A stretch of DNA of 64,000 bases from Methylobacterium hispanicum. Its GTDB lineage: Bacteria; Pseudomonadota; Alphaproteobacteria; Rhizobiales; Beijerinckiaceae. Numbering within the stretch: the first letter of the stretch is position 1; every line of letters starts with the position of its first letter. The notes beneath the pieces are model-generated. The model had not been told where the DNA came from. It searched no databases and saw only the letters and a program-made list of their open reading frames with translations. The stretch is from positions 1 through 64,000 of the forward strand of contig NZ_BPQO01000020.1 of the NCBI RefSeq assembly GCF_022179285.1. Direction: 5' to 3'. The translations under genes and the position numbers were made by a program. Shown one piece after another: positions 55,795 through 63,559 of the stretch.

Positions 55795-57510
55795 ATGGAC
55801 GCCCACGTCACCTCCCCGCTGGACCGCATGGTCAGGGAAAGCCGCGTCGCGCTGGCGCCGCTGGCGGGAACGGGCGTCGCGATCAACGCCCTGATGCTGG
55901 CCTCGCCGCTCTACTCGATGCAGGTCTTCGACCGTGTCCAGCACAGCGGCAGCTTCGAGACCCTGGCCCTGCTGACCGCCGCCCTCGTCGCCTGCCTCGG
56001 CTTCGTCGCCGCAATGGAGCTGGCGCGGGACCGCATGACCTCCCGGGTCGGCGAGTGGATCGAGGAGACCCTGCTCCCGCACGCCGCGACGCTGTCGACC
56101 TCCGGCAGGTTCGACCTCGAGCGCAATCCCGTCACCGACGTGAAGGTGATCCGGGCCTTCGTCTCGGCCAACGGGATCAAGGCGCTGCTCGATCTGCCCT
56201 GGTTTCCCCTCTTCCTGCTCGTCTGCTTCCTGCTCCATCCCTACGTCGGCTTCTACGCCCTCGGAACGGCGGCCCTGCTGGTCGCCATCGCGGTCGGCGG
56301 CGAGGTCGTCACCCGTCGCGCCTCGGAGGAGGCCGCCCGCCGGCAGGCCTTCGTGGTGCAGCGGCTCAACGAGATCTCCCGCAACCGCGACGCGGCCGCG
56401 GGGCTCTCGATGTGCGGCCCGATGGTGGCGCGCGAGATCGACGCGAACGCCGCGGTCCTGGAGCGGACGCGGCGCGTCACCGACATCGCCGCCACCATGG
56501 CGACGCTGTCGCGGACCGTCCGCCTCGGCTCCCAGTCGCTCATCCTCGCGATCGGCATGTCCCTCGCCCTCACCAATCAGGCTTCGGCGGGCGTCGTGAT
56601 CGCCTCCTCGATCCTGCTGGGACGCGCGCTGGCTCCCATCGACGGCCTGATCGGCGGCTGGCGCTCGCTCCAGGCGGCGCGCGAGTCCTGGGGGCGCCTG
56701 CGTACGGCCTTCGGGGGGTGGGGCGCCGCCTCCACCACCGAGTTGCCCGAGCCCAAGGGCGACCTGCGCATCGCCGAGGTCTCCTACCGCGACGCCGTCT
56801 CCGGCCGGGACATCCTGGCAGGCGTCTCCATCGAGGCTCGGGCGGGCGAGATCATCGCGGTCATCGGCTCCTCGGGTTCGGGCAAGAGCACCTTCTGCCG
56901 GATCCTCGTCGGCGCCCTCCGCCCGACCGGTGGCGAGGTCCGGCTCGACGGCGCCTGCATCACGGACTGGACCGAGGCCCAGCGCCGCGACCACGTCGGC
57001 TACCTGCCCCAGGACAGCATGCTGTTCGCGGGTTCCGTGAAGGATAACATCGCCCGCTTCACCGCCGGCTCCGACGCGGAGGTGGTGGCCGCCGCGAAGC
57101 TCGCGGGCTGCCACGAGATGATCCTGCGCCTTCCCGGCGGCTACGACTGCCGACTCGGCGAGTACGGCGCTCCCCTCTCGGGCGGCCAGCGCCAGCGCGT
57201 CGCCCTCGCGCGCGCCCTGTTTGGCCGGCCCCGCTTCCTCGTTCTCGACGAGCCGAACGCCAGCCTCGACACGTCCGGCGACGCGGCCCTCGCGGCCACG
57301 TTGACCGAGCTGAAGGAGCGTGGCGTCACCGTCCTCGTCGTCACGCACCGCTACCAGCTGTTCTCCGTCGCCGACCGCGTCGTCGCCCTGGAGGACGGTC
57401 GGAAGATCTACGACGACACCGCCCGCCGGGCCCTCGACAACCTCCGGGCCGCCGCGGAAGCGCAGGTCCGTCGCAACACCGATCAGACCCCGAACCGGAA
57501 GGCTGCGTGA
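55795..57510 (+). CDS. Type I secretion ABC transporter ATPase/permease (PrtD-like), 571 aa
   Basis: AGGAGA lies 11 nt before the ATG. The N-terminal half has six membrane segments (for example GTGVAINALMLASPLYSMQV and LLTAALVACLGFVAAMELAR). The ATPase half has Walker A GSSGSGKSTFCR (about residue 361), signature APLSGGQRQRVALARAL (about 460), Walker B FLVLDEPNASLD (about 480) and a switch His in VLVVTHRYQLFS. Length matches PrtD-type ATPases for proteases and lipases. The stop codon overlaps the start of the adaptor gene. It should export the RTX protease through a periplasm-spanning channel; the outer-membrane TolC-type partner is not in the window. Confidence 0.93.
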   Translation: MDAHVTSPLDRMVRESRVALAPLAGTGVAINALMLASPLYSMQVFDRVQHSGSFETLALLTAALVACLGFVAAMELARDRMTSRVGEWIEETLLPHAATLSTSGRFDLERNPVTDVKVIRAFVSANGIKALLDLPWFPLFLLVCFLLHPYVGFYALGTAALLVAIAVGGEVVTRRASEEAARRQAFVVQRLNEISRNRDAAAGLSMCGPMVAREIDANAAVLERTRRVTDIAATMATLSRTVRLGSQSLILAIGMSLALTNQASAGVVIASSILLGRALAPIDGLIGGWRSLQAARESWGRLRTAFGGWGAASTTELPEPKGDLRIAEVSYRDAVSGRDILAGVSIEARAGEIIAVIGSSGSGKSTFCRILVGALRPTGGEVRLDGACITDWTEAQRRDHVGYLPQDSMLFAGSVKDNIARFTAGSDAEVVAAAKLAGCHEMILRLPGGYDCRLGEYGAPLSGGQRQRVALARALFGRPRFLVLDEPNASLDTSGDAALAATLTELKERGVTVLVVTHRYQLFSVADRVVALEDGRKIYDDTARRALDNLRAAAEAQVRRNTDQTPNRKAA

Positions 57511-58805
57511 TGAGCGATCTCCAGAGCAAGCTCCGCGGGCCGCGCACCCTGGCACTCGTCGCAGGCATCGGCTCCGTGACGCTGCTGGGAGCGTGGTCGG
57601 CGGTCGCTCCCCTCGCCTCCGCCACGGTCGCGGTCGGCATCGTGTCGCCCGAGACCGGGCGGCAGACCGTCCAGCACCTGGAGGGCGGCATTCTGGACCG
57701 CATGCTCGTCGCGGAGGGCGACGCGGTCGCCGCCGGGCAGCCGATCGCGGTCCTGCTCGACGCCCGCGCCAAGGCCGCCTACGACAATCAGATCCACCGG
57801 AGGTCCGAACTCGCGGCGGCCCGCGTCCGGCTGCGCGCGCTCGCCGACGGCACCGGGCCCGACTTCCGGGTGCTCGACGCGGACCTCGCCCGCGATCCAT
57901 CCCTCCGGACGGTGTTCGAGAACGAGGCCGAGATCCTGCGCACCCGTCGTGCCGGTCAGCAGGCCCGGATCGAGGGCTTGGTCGAGCAGATCCGCCGGGC
58001 GGAAGCCACCGGCGCGGCCCTGCGCCGTCAGGTGGATGCGACGGAGGCCGAGCGCGTCACGGTGGCCAAGCAGTTGGACGACGCCCGCTACCTCCTCGCG
58101 AAAGGGCTGACGACCCGCCCCCGCGTCCTGGCGCTGGAAGCCCGCATGGCGCAGATGGACGCGCAGCGCGCCGCGCTCGACGGGCAGATCCACGCGGCCG
58201 CCTCGGACGCCGAGCGGACCCGCACCGCTTTGGCGGGGGAGGAATCGGCCTTCCGCCAGCAGATCGGCGAGGAGACCGCAAAGGTCGATGCCGAGGCGGC
58301 CGTCGTCGCCAACCAGATCGCCGCGTCCGCGGACGCCGCCGGCCGGCAGCAGGTCCGGGCTCCCGAGGCGGGCACGGTTGTCTCGATCAAGTCGCGCACG
58401 CCCGGCGCGGTCGTCGCTCCGGGGGGCGCCGTCGCCGACATCCTGCCTTCGGACGCCTCGCTGGTGCTGGAGGTGCGGATCCGCCCCGTCGACATCGCCC
58501 ACGTGGCGGTCGGCCAGACTGCGCGGATCACCGTGACGGCCTTCTCCTCCAAGGAGGTGCCCGTCCTGCCGGGCCACGTCCGCAAGGTCGGCGCTGATGC
58601 CGTGCAGGATCCGGCGACGCGGGAGTTCCACTACAAGGCGGAGATCGCCATCGACCGCGGCGAGCTCGCCCGTCTCGCCCCCGGTTCGAAGCTCGTGGCC
58701 GGCATGCCCGTCCAGGCCTTCATCGAGGACCGCCCGCGCACGCTGCTGACGTGGCTTGCCGAGCCCATGATGCGCGGCTTCGCGAAGGCCGGCCTCGAGC
58801 ACTGA
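57510..58805 (+). CDS. Type I secretion membrane fusion protein (HlyD/PrtE-like), 431 aa
   Basis: The ATG overlaps the ATPase stop (GTGATG). One N-terminal membrane anchor (about 12-35, TLALVAGIGSVTLLGAWSAV), then QTVQHLEGGILDRMLVAEGD, the lipoyl-like half motif, long helical hairpins (IEGLVEQIRRAEATGAALRR) and VRAPEAGTVVSIKSRTPGAV, followed by the beta-barrel and ending in FIEDRPRTLLTWLAEP. The last motif is typical of PrtE/HlyD adaptor C-termini. Length about 430, as expected. It links the inner-membrane ATPase to TolC. Confidence 0.93.
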   Translation: MSDLQSKLRGPRTLALVAGIGSVTLLGAWSAVAPLASATVAVGIVSPETGRQTVQHLEGGILDRMLVAEGDAVAAGQPIAVLLDARAKAAYDNQIHRRSELAAARVRLRALADGTGPDFRVLDADLARDPSLRTVFENEAEILRTRRAGQQARIEGLVEQIRRAEATGAALRRQVDATEAERVTVAKQLDDARYLLAKGLTTRPRVLALEARMAQMDAQRAALDGQIHAAASDAERTRTALAGEESAFRQQIGEETAKVDAEAAVVANQIAASADAAGRQQVRAPEAGTVVSIKSRTPGAVVAPGGAVADILPSDASLVLEVRIRPVDIAHVAVGQTARITVTAFSSKEVPVLPGHVRKVGADAVQDPATREFHYKAEIAIDRGELARLAPGSKLVAGMPVQAFIEDRPRTLLTWLAEPMMRGFAKAGLEH

Positions 58806-58946
58806 CCCCTGGCCCCGCATTCCCTCGGGCGGACGTTCTTTCGATCACGAGCCAGGACGGCACCGTCGCGGCGTCCCGCGGTCGCTCCTGGAGCCTTGGC
58901 CTTTGCGGCGGTCGCGGCCAGGCTCGCCCGGACCTCGGGGGACGGA

Positions 58947-59453
58947 ATGGACCGGCTGCAACGGATCGGGCGGGGGCGGCTCGCCAACCTGACGCCGTTC
59001 GGGCGGGAGTTCCGCAGATTCTGCGGCTCGTCCGCCATGCTGGCGCACATGCCAGACCACGGCTTCCTCGACGGCGGATGCCTGTCGCTCGCCCTCGCCG
59101 TCCGCAAATGGCTCGGCGCCGGGGTCGAGGTGCGCTTCTGCGCCGGAAGCGGGCGCCTGCAGCATGCCGTGGCCGAAGTCGTCGTCGGCGGGCATCTCGT
59201 CTATCTCGACGGCGACGGCCTCGCGACGAAGGCCGATCTCGCCGCCAAGATGACTCTGCTCGAGTCCACCCCCGGGATCGAGCTGATCGACGCGACGATC
59301 GGCCAAGCCGCCGCGGCGGGCATCGTCGACGACGGGCGGTCCGACGCGCTGGCCGCGGCGCTCGCCGAGCGGTTCGGGAACGAGCCGCCGACGGAGGCGT
59401 GGCTTGCCGGACCGGACGACGTCCGGACCGCGTCAGCCGGCCCCGCGCCCTGA
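58947..59453 (+). CDS. Small protein with conserved Cys-His-Asp pattern, 168 aa (paralogue 2)
   Basis: Start at ATG 58947 (MDRLQRIGRGRLANLTPFGR); an upstream in-frame ATG (58896) is possible. Its pattern LDGGCLSLALAVRKWL (C45), LQHAVAEVVV (H73) and LVYLDGDG (D88) matches the protein at 26476. The N-terminal 40 residues and the C-terminal half differ between the two. Same strand as, and downstream of, the secretion genes, but separated from them by 141 bp. A cysteine-peptidase-like or transglutaminase-like role is inferred from residue spacing alone. Confidence 0.6.
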   Translation: MDRLQRIGRGRLANLTPFGREFRRFCGSSAMLAHMPDHGFLDGGCLSLALAVRKWLGAGVEVRFCAGSGRLQHAVAEVVVGGHLVYLDGDGLATKADLAAKMTLLESTPGIELIDATIGQAAAAGIVDDGRSDALAAALAERFGNEPPTEAWLAGPDDVRTASAGPAP

Positions 59454-59560
59454 CGTCCCACCGCAATCCGTTCCTTCGCTCGCAGGCCGCGTCCGCCGAG
59501 ACCGTTGAAACGCCGGCCCTCCCTCATCTATCCTCGGGCTTTCCGGGTCGGAGGGCTGCG

Positions 59561-60478
59561 ATGGCGTTCGAGGCGAGGATCGGCGTGGGCGACACCATCG
59601 TCGCGGCGACGCCGGTGTGCGGCCTGCGCAACGTCGCACTCTATCTGGAGGCTGCCGACGGCGACCTCGGCGACGTCGTCGCGGAATGGCGCGGCGACGA
59701 CGTGGAGCGCGCCTTCGCGGAAGGAACGCTCGTCGAAGGCTCGCTGCACGCGACCGCCTATCTCCGTGCGCGCGCCACCGGCGCGTTCGACCGCCGCGAG
59801 CGGGCGTTCCTGGAAGCGGTCCTCGGCCTGGAAGGGCGCGTCCTCTCCACGATGGGGGCGGACCTCGCGTCTCGGCATCGTCCGTGGCGGGAGATCGAGG
59901 ATGGCGCGTTCGTCTCCGAAGCTGCAGCCGCGGCGGCCTCGACCCTGATCCGCATGGAAGGCGGCCCCCTCGCGCAGGCTCCCAGGGGCATCCGGTTCGA
60001 CGCCGAGGAACACTTGGCCGCAATCGGCATCGCCGCCGAGGCCGCATGGCGTGCTGGTCCGGCGGGTGCGCGGACCACCATCGACGGCCGCGAGGCCGTG
60101 CTGAAGGCGACGGCCCAGGGAGACGTCGAGATCCGGATGGGCGACCTGAGCCTTCTCGCGCGTCCCGACGGCACCGTGCGCTCGGAGGCCGCCGGGACCG
60201 ACGCTCCGGTTCCCGCCCCCCTGGCCGACGCCGTTCGCTCCTACCTCGCGACGGCTCCGGCCGACATCGTCGTCGCGGCCTACCGCGCCATGGTCGAGCG
60301 CTCGCGCGAGATCGGCCGGACGGCTGCGGAGCTCGAGGCCCGCGCGGAGGTGCTCCTCCAAGAGCGCGACGACCTCGCACTCCATCTCGCGGGCGTTCTG
60401 GGCGTCGCCGAACCCGTGGAGGATCTGCCGGTGCGGAGCCTGGAACCGGGCGATCTCGGCCCGGTGCCGCGGTTCTGA
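59561..60478 (+). CDS. Hypothetical protein, 305 aa
   Basis: GGAGGG lies 5 nt before the ATG. Begins MAFEARIGVGDTIVAATPVC. The N-terminal third has strands (CGLRNVALYLEAADGDLGDV), the middle is a helical segment with Ala-rich runs (EAAAAAASTLIRMEGGPLAQ), and the C-terminal third forms a coiled-coil-like helix (ELEARAEVLLQERDDLALHL). No recognised domain. Followed 4 bp later by 60483-61013. Confidence 0.6.
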   Translation: MAFEARIGVGDTIVAATPVCGLRNVALYLEAADGDLGDVVAEWRGDDVERAFAEGTLVEGSLHATAYLRARATGAFDRRERAFLEAVLGLEGRVLSTMGADLASRHRPWREIEDGAFVSEAAAAAASTLIRMEGGPLAQAPRGIRFDAEEHLAAIGIAAEAAWRAGPAGARTTIDGREAVLKATAQGDVEIRMGDLSLLARPDGTVRSEAAGTDAPVPAPLADAVRSYLATAPADIVVAAYRAMVERSREIGRTAAELEARAEVLLQERDDLALHLAGVLGVAEPVEDLPVRSLEPGDLGPVPRF

Positions 60479-60482
60479 TGCG

Positions 60483-61013
60483 ATGGCGTCCGTCCGCGAG
60501 CCCGTCGTCGTCCGCACCCCCCTGCCGGCCGATCTGCTGACGCCGCTGGAGCGGTGGTATCTGGGCGCCCTGTTCCGGACCCGGGAAGACGGGATCAGCC
60601 TGAGCTTCCACAATCCCGACGGACTGCCGCCGTTCGCTGCGGTGCGGGTCGAGCACCTCAGGGGCCTCGTGCGGGCGTCGATCCAGATCTGCCCCGACCT
60701 CTGCGCCCGCTTCCTCGCGATCCTCGCCGACGTGGACGCCGACGAGGGATCGATCGAGATCGATCTGGGCGAAGGGATCGAATGGACCGAGGTGCTGCGC
60801 GGCCTTTGCCGGCGCGACCCGCATCGCGTGCCCTTCGTCGAGATCGAGATCGCCCATGTTCCGACGCCCGACCGCCCGGTCTACGGCGGCTCGGCGGTCT
60901 TCGTGCATCCGGGCGGCGTCGAATGGTTCGACACGGCCGGTTGGCTGCGCCAGCGGGTCGCCGCGCTCGCGCTTCCGTTGCTTCGGCCGGGACGGCGGAC
61001 CGCCCGCGGTTGA
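60483..61013 (+). CDS. Hypothetical protein, 176 aa
   Basis: The ATG follows the previous stop by 4 bp. Begins MASVREPVVVRTPLPADLLT. Pattern: helix (DLLTPLERWYLGALFRTRED), strand (GISLSFHNPDGLPPFAAVRV), then another acidic alpha/beta part (SIEIDLGEGIEWTEVLRGLC, FVEIEIAHVPTPDRPVYGGS). No family recognised. Coupled to 59561-60478. Confidence 0.6.
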   Translation: MASVREPVVVRTPLPADLLTPLERWYLGALFRTREDGISLSFHNPDGLPPFAAVRVEHLRGLVRASIQICPDLCARFLAILADVDADEGSIEIDLGEGIEWTEVLRGLCRRDPHRVPFVEIEIAHVPTPDRPVYGGSAVFVHPGGVEWFDTAGWLRQRVAALALPLLRPGRRTARG

Positions 61014-61098
61014 GCCTCTTGTTCCTTGCGACGCCTTCTCCGAGGGTTCCGTCGATCGGCGCCTCCCGCGCGCGACGCTGCCAGCGGAGGCGGAACCC

Positions 61099-61761
61099 AT
61101 GTCCGACCACCACGATCTCGCTGCGGCGACCGGTCCCGCCTGGGGCGCCCGCGAGTCGGGCTGCTTCCTCAAGGCCTTCGACGCGACGGGACGCTTCCTG
61201 CTCGTGTTCGAGGTGGCGGGCGGAGACGGCGGAGCCATTCTCGCCGCCGAGATCGGCCTGCGCGACGCGGGCGCGTTCGACGTCCTGCGCGACCGGGAGG
61301 GACCACGTCTCTTCGTCTACCCCGTGCGCGGGATCGAAGCGTTCCTGAAGGCGGGTCCGGTACGGGCCGTCCGCCTCTTCGGCGACGACGTCCCGCCTGC
61401 CACGCACGAAGCCCTCGAACTTTTCGCAGGATTCCGCGACACCTTCCCCCAGGTCGAGGCGATCTGCGAGCGGCTCGCCGAGATCCACCGCAAGGCGCTC
61501 GACCGTGCGCGGCGCGAACTGCGCTCCTTCGCGGCGGGCGGATCCGCCGCCTCGGAGGAGACACTCTCCGCGGAGAGCCGCCTGCAGGACTGGGCCGAGC
61601 AGATCTCTCCAGAGCGTCTGCCCCCGGGGCTGCGCGGCGATCATGCCCTCCTGACTCTCGCGGGCCGCCCGCTCGCCGAGCGCGCGGCGGCGCTGCTGCG
61701 CATCCTGGAGTCCTTCGAGGAAGCCGCACGTCCGAAGGAACCGAACGGCCCCCGAGGCTGA
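61099..61761 (+). CDS. Hypothetical protein, 220 aa
   Basis: GGAGG is upstream of the ATG. Begins MSDHHDLAAATGPAWGARES. The N-terminal half has strands (CFLKAFDATGRFLLVFEVAG, AILAAEIGLRDAGAFDVLRD) and RLFVYPVRGIEAFLKAGP; the C-terminal half is helical and ends in RPKEPNGPRG. No family recognised. It lies 101 bp before the sigma factor gene on the same strand. Confidence 0.6.
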   Translation: MSDHHDLAAATGPAWGARESGCFLKAFDATGRFLLVFEVAGGDGGAILAAEIGLRDAGAFDVLRDREGPRLFVYPVRGIEAFLKAGPVRAVRLFGDDVPPATHEALELFAGFRDTFPQVEAICERLAEIHRKALDRARRELRSFAAGGSAASEETLSAESRLQDWAEQISPERLPPGLRGDHALLTLAGRPLAERAAALLRILESFEEAARPKEPNGPRG

Positions 61762-61862
61762 TTCCGCCCGTTCCGGCCGGGATCGGCCGCCCGGCTGGAC
61801 AGCCTCTTGCGATTGCATCAAGGTCCGGCGAGGCATTCCTTCACCACCTCTCGGAAGCGGCG

Positions 61863-63485
61863 ATGGACGGACGTGTGGACCCGGGAAGGGAGGAATGCGC
61901 CGGCCGCGCCGTTGCGCCCCATTCCCTGCCCGGAAGGCACGCGGCCACCGTGGCCGATCCACGGCGGCAGGCCGCGGATCGTCGGCAGGTGTCGATGCGG
62001 CCGGGGCCCAGCTCGGGTGCGGCCCAGAGGACCGTCCGGGGCGCGGAAGCGCCCGAGGCCGACGCGCTCTCCTGCTACACCCGCGAGATCGGCCGCCACC
62101 GGATCCTGACGCGCGAGGAGGAGGTCGCCCTCTCCAGGAGGATCGAGGCGGCGCGGCTGTCGCTGTTCGCGTCCTTCGTCGCCTTGGGCTCCATGGCACG
62201 CTTCGCCGCGGGATGGCGTGCCGCCGTCTCCTCGGGCGCCATGCGCCCATGGGACCTCTTCGCGGGCGAGGACGAGGAGGAGGCCGCCGACGGAGACGCG
62301 GAGACCGCCGCGATCCGCAGCCGGGCGGTCGAAACCCTCGATCAGATCCTGGCTGCCTGCGCGTCCGCGCATGACGATCCCGGCAAGGCCCCGGAGGCCG
62401 CCGCACGCATACAGGCCGCGAAGCTCGCCACCGATCGGATCGACGAGCTCGTGGGGTCTCTGGAAGCTCCCGGCGCAGCTCTCATGGGGGCGGCGCGCGT
62501 CCTGGGCCGCATCCTCGAGAAGCGCGGCGGTCTCGCGGCCGACCTCGTCCCCGTCCTCGACGGGGTCGACGTCGTCGCGGACGCGGTCTCGGACGCGGCG
62601 GGTCCGTTCGCCCTCCCGCCCGGGCCCGGGGAGGCTGCCGGTGCGGCGCTCGCCGCCGCCCGCGCGGTCGATCTCGTCGCGCTCCCCTTCGGCGGCTCCG
62701 TCCGCCGCTTCAGATCCGCCCAGCGGGAGGCCAGGGCGGCCTACGCGGATCTGCGCAAGGCGCGCGACACCCTCGTCACCTCGAATCTGCGTCTCGTCTT
62801 CTCGGTCGCCAAGAGATACGCGAACCGCCCCCTGCCCGTCCTGGATCTCGTACAGGAGGGCAACATCGGTCTGATGCGTGCGATCGAGAAGTTCGACTAC
62901 CGGCGCGGCTGGAAATTCTCCACCTACGCCATCTGGTGGATCAAGCAGTCGATCTCCCGATCCATCGCCGACCACGGCCGCACGATCCGCCTGCCGGTCC
63001 ACCTGCACGAGAAGGCGGCCAAGATCGAACGCACGATTTCCCGCCTGCGGGGCGAGCTCGGCCGGGCGGCGACGCCGGACGAGCTCGCCAAGGCCTTGGA
63101 CATCGACGTCAGGCAGGTCGAGCGGCTGGTGAACATGTCGCGCGAGACCGTCTCCCTGGATCTGCCCGTCGGCGAGGACGGCGCCGGGCGTTTCGGCGAT
63201 CTGGTCGAGGACGAGAAGGCGCCCGACCCCGTGGGCCTCGCGGATCTCGCCAAGCTCAAGGAGGCTGTGTCCGACGCGATCCTCGATCTGACCCCGCGCG
63301 AGCAGACCATCATCCGGATGCGCTTCGGCGTCGGCCACGCCGACCAGATGACGCTGGAGGAGATCGGCCAGCACTTCCGGATCAGCCGCGAGCGCGTCCG
63401 CCAGATCGAGAGCAGGGCCATCCAGAAGCTGCGCACGCCGGAGGTCGGCGCCTACCTGCGCAATTTCCTCGACGACGTGGATTGA
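61863..63485 (+). CDS. Sigma-70 family (RpoD-like) sigma factor, 540 aa
   Basis: Begins MDGRVDPGREECAGR at ATG 61863; a later ATG at 61995 is possible. Region 1.2 is SCYTREIGRHRILTREEEVA (about residue 68), followed by a long non-conserved acidic part (about 100-300; GEDEEEAADGDAETAA). Region 2 is DTLVTSNLRLVFSVAKRYAN, LPVLDLVQEGNIGLMRAIEK and YRRGWKFSTYAIWWIKQSIS; region 3 contains KAAKIERTISRLRG; region 4 is RISRERVRQIESRAIQKLRT with its helix-turn-helix. Regions 2-4 are close to housekeeping RpoD, so it should read -35/-10 type promoters. Length is shorter than alphaproteobacterial RpoD (about 650). Probably an accessory primary-type sigma. Confidence 0.9.
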   Translation: MDGRVDPGREECAGRAVAPHSLPGRHAATVADPRRQAADRRQVSMRPGPSSGAAQRTVRGAEAPEADALSCYTREIGRHRILTREEEVALSRRIEAARLSLFASFVALGSMARFAAGWRAAVSSGAMRPWDLFAGEDEEEAADGDAETAAIRSRAVETLDQILAACASAHDDPGKAPEAAARIQAAKLATDRIDELVGSLEAPGAALMGAARVLGRILEKRGGLAADLVPVLDGVDVVADAVSDAAGPFALPPGPGEAAGAALAAARAVDLVALPFGGSVRRFRSAQREARAAYADLRKARDTLVTSNLRLVFSVAKRYANRPLPVLDLVQEGNIGLMRAIEKFDYRRGWKFSTYAIWWIKQSISRSIADHGRTIRLPVHLHEKAAKIERTISRLRGELGRAATPDELAKALDIDVRQVERLVNMSRETVSLDLPVGEDGAGRFGDLVEDEKAPDPVGLADLAKLKEAVSDAILDLTPREQTIIRMRFGVGHADQMTLEEIGQHFRISRERVRQIESRAIQKLRTPEVGAYLRNFLDDVD

Positions 63486-63513
63486 GGGGCGGCCCCTCCG
63501 GCTTTCCGGTTTT
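63484..63513 (+). terminator. Terminator after the sigma factor gene
   Basis: GAGGGG pairs with CCCCTC around CGG right after the stop codon, followed by a CCGG/CCGG mini-hairpin and TTTT. The best terminator of the window because a T-run follows. Confidence 0.65.
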
Positions 63514-63559
63514 CGTGGCCGCGGTCTAGGCTTCGTCCATTCCTTCGAAGGTGGGCGGC

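Noticed and set aside
4071..59477. GAAGGAACG words as EcfG (general stress response) promoters
   Set aside because: The -35 GGAAC is there, but I found no CGTT-type -10 element at 16-17 nt in the copies examined, and orientation and distance to start codons vary.
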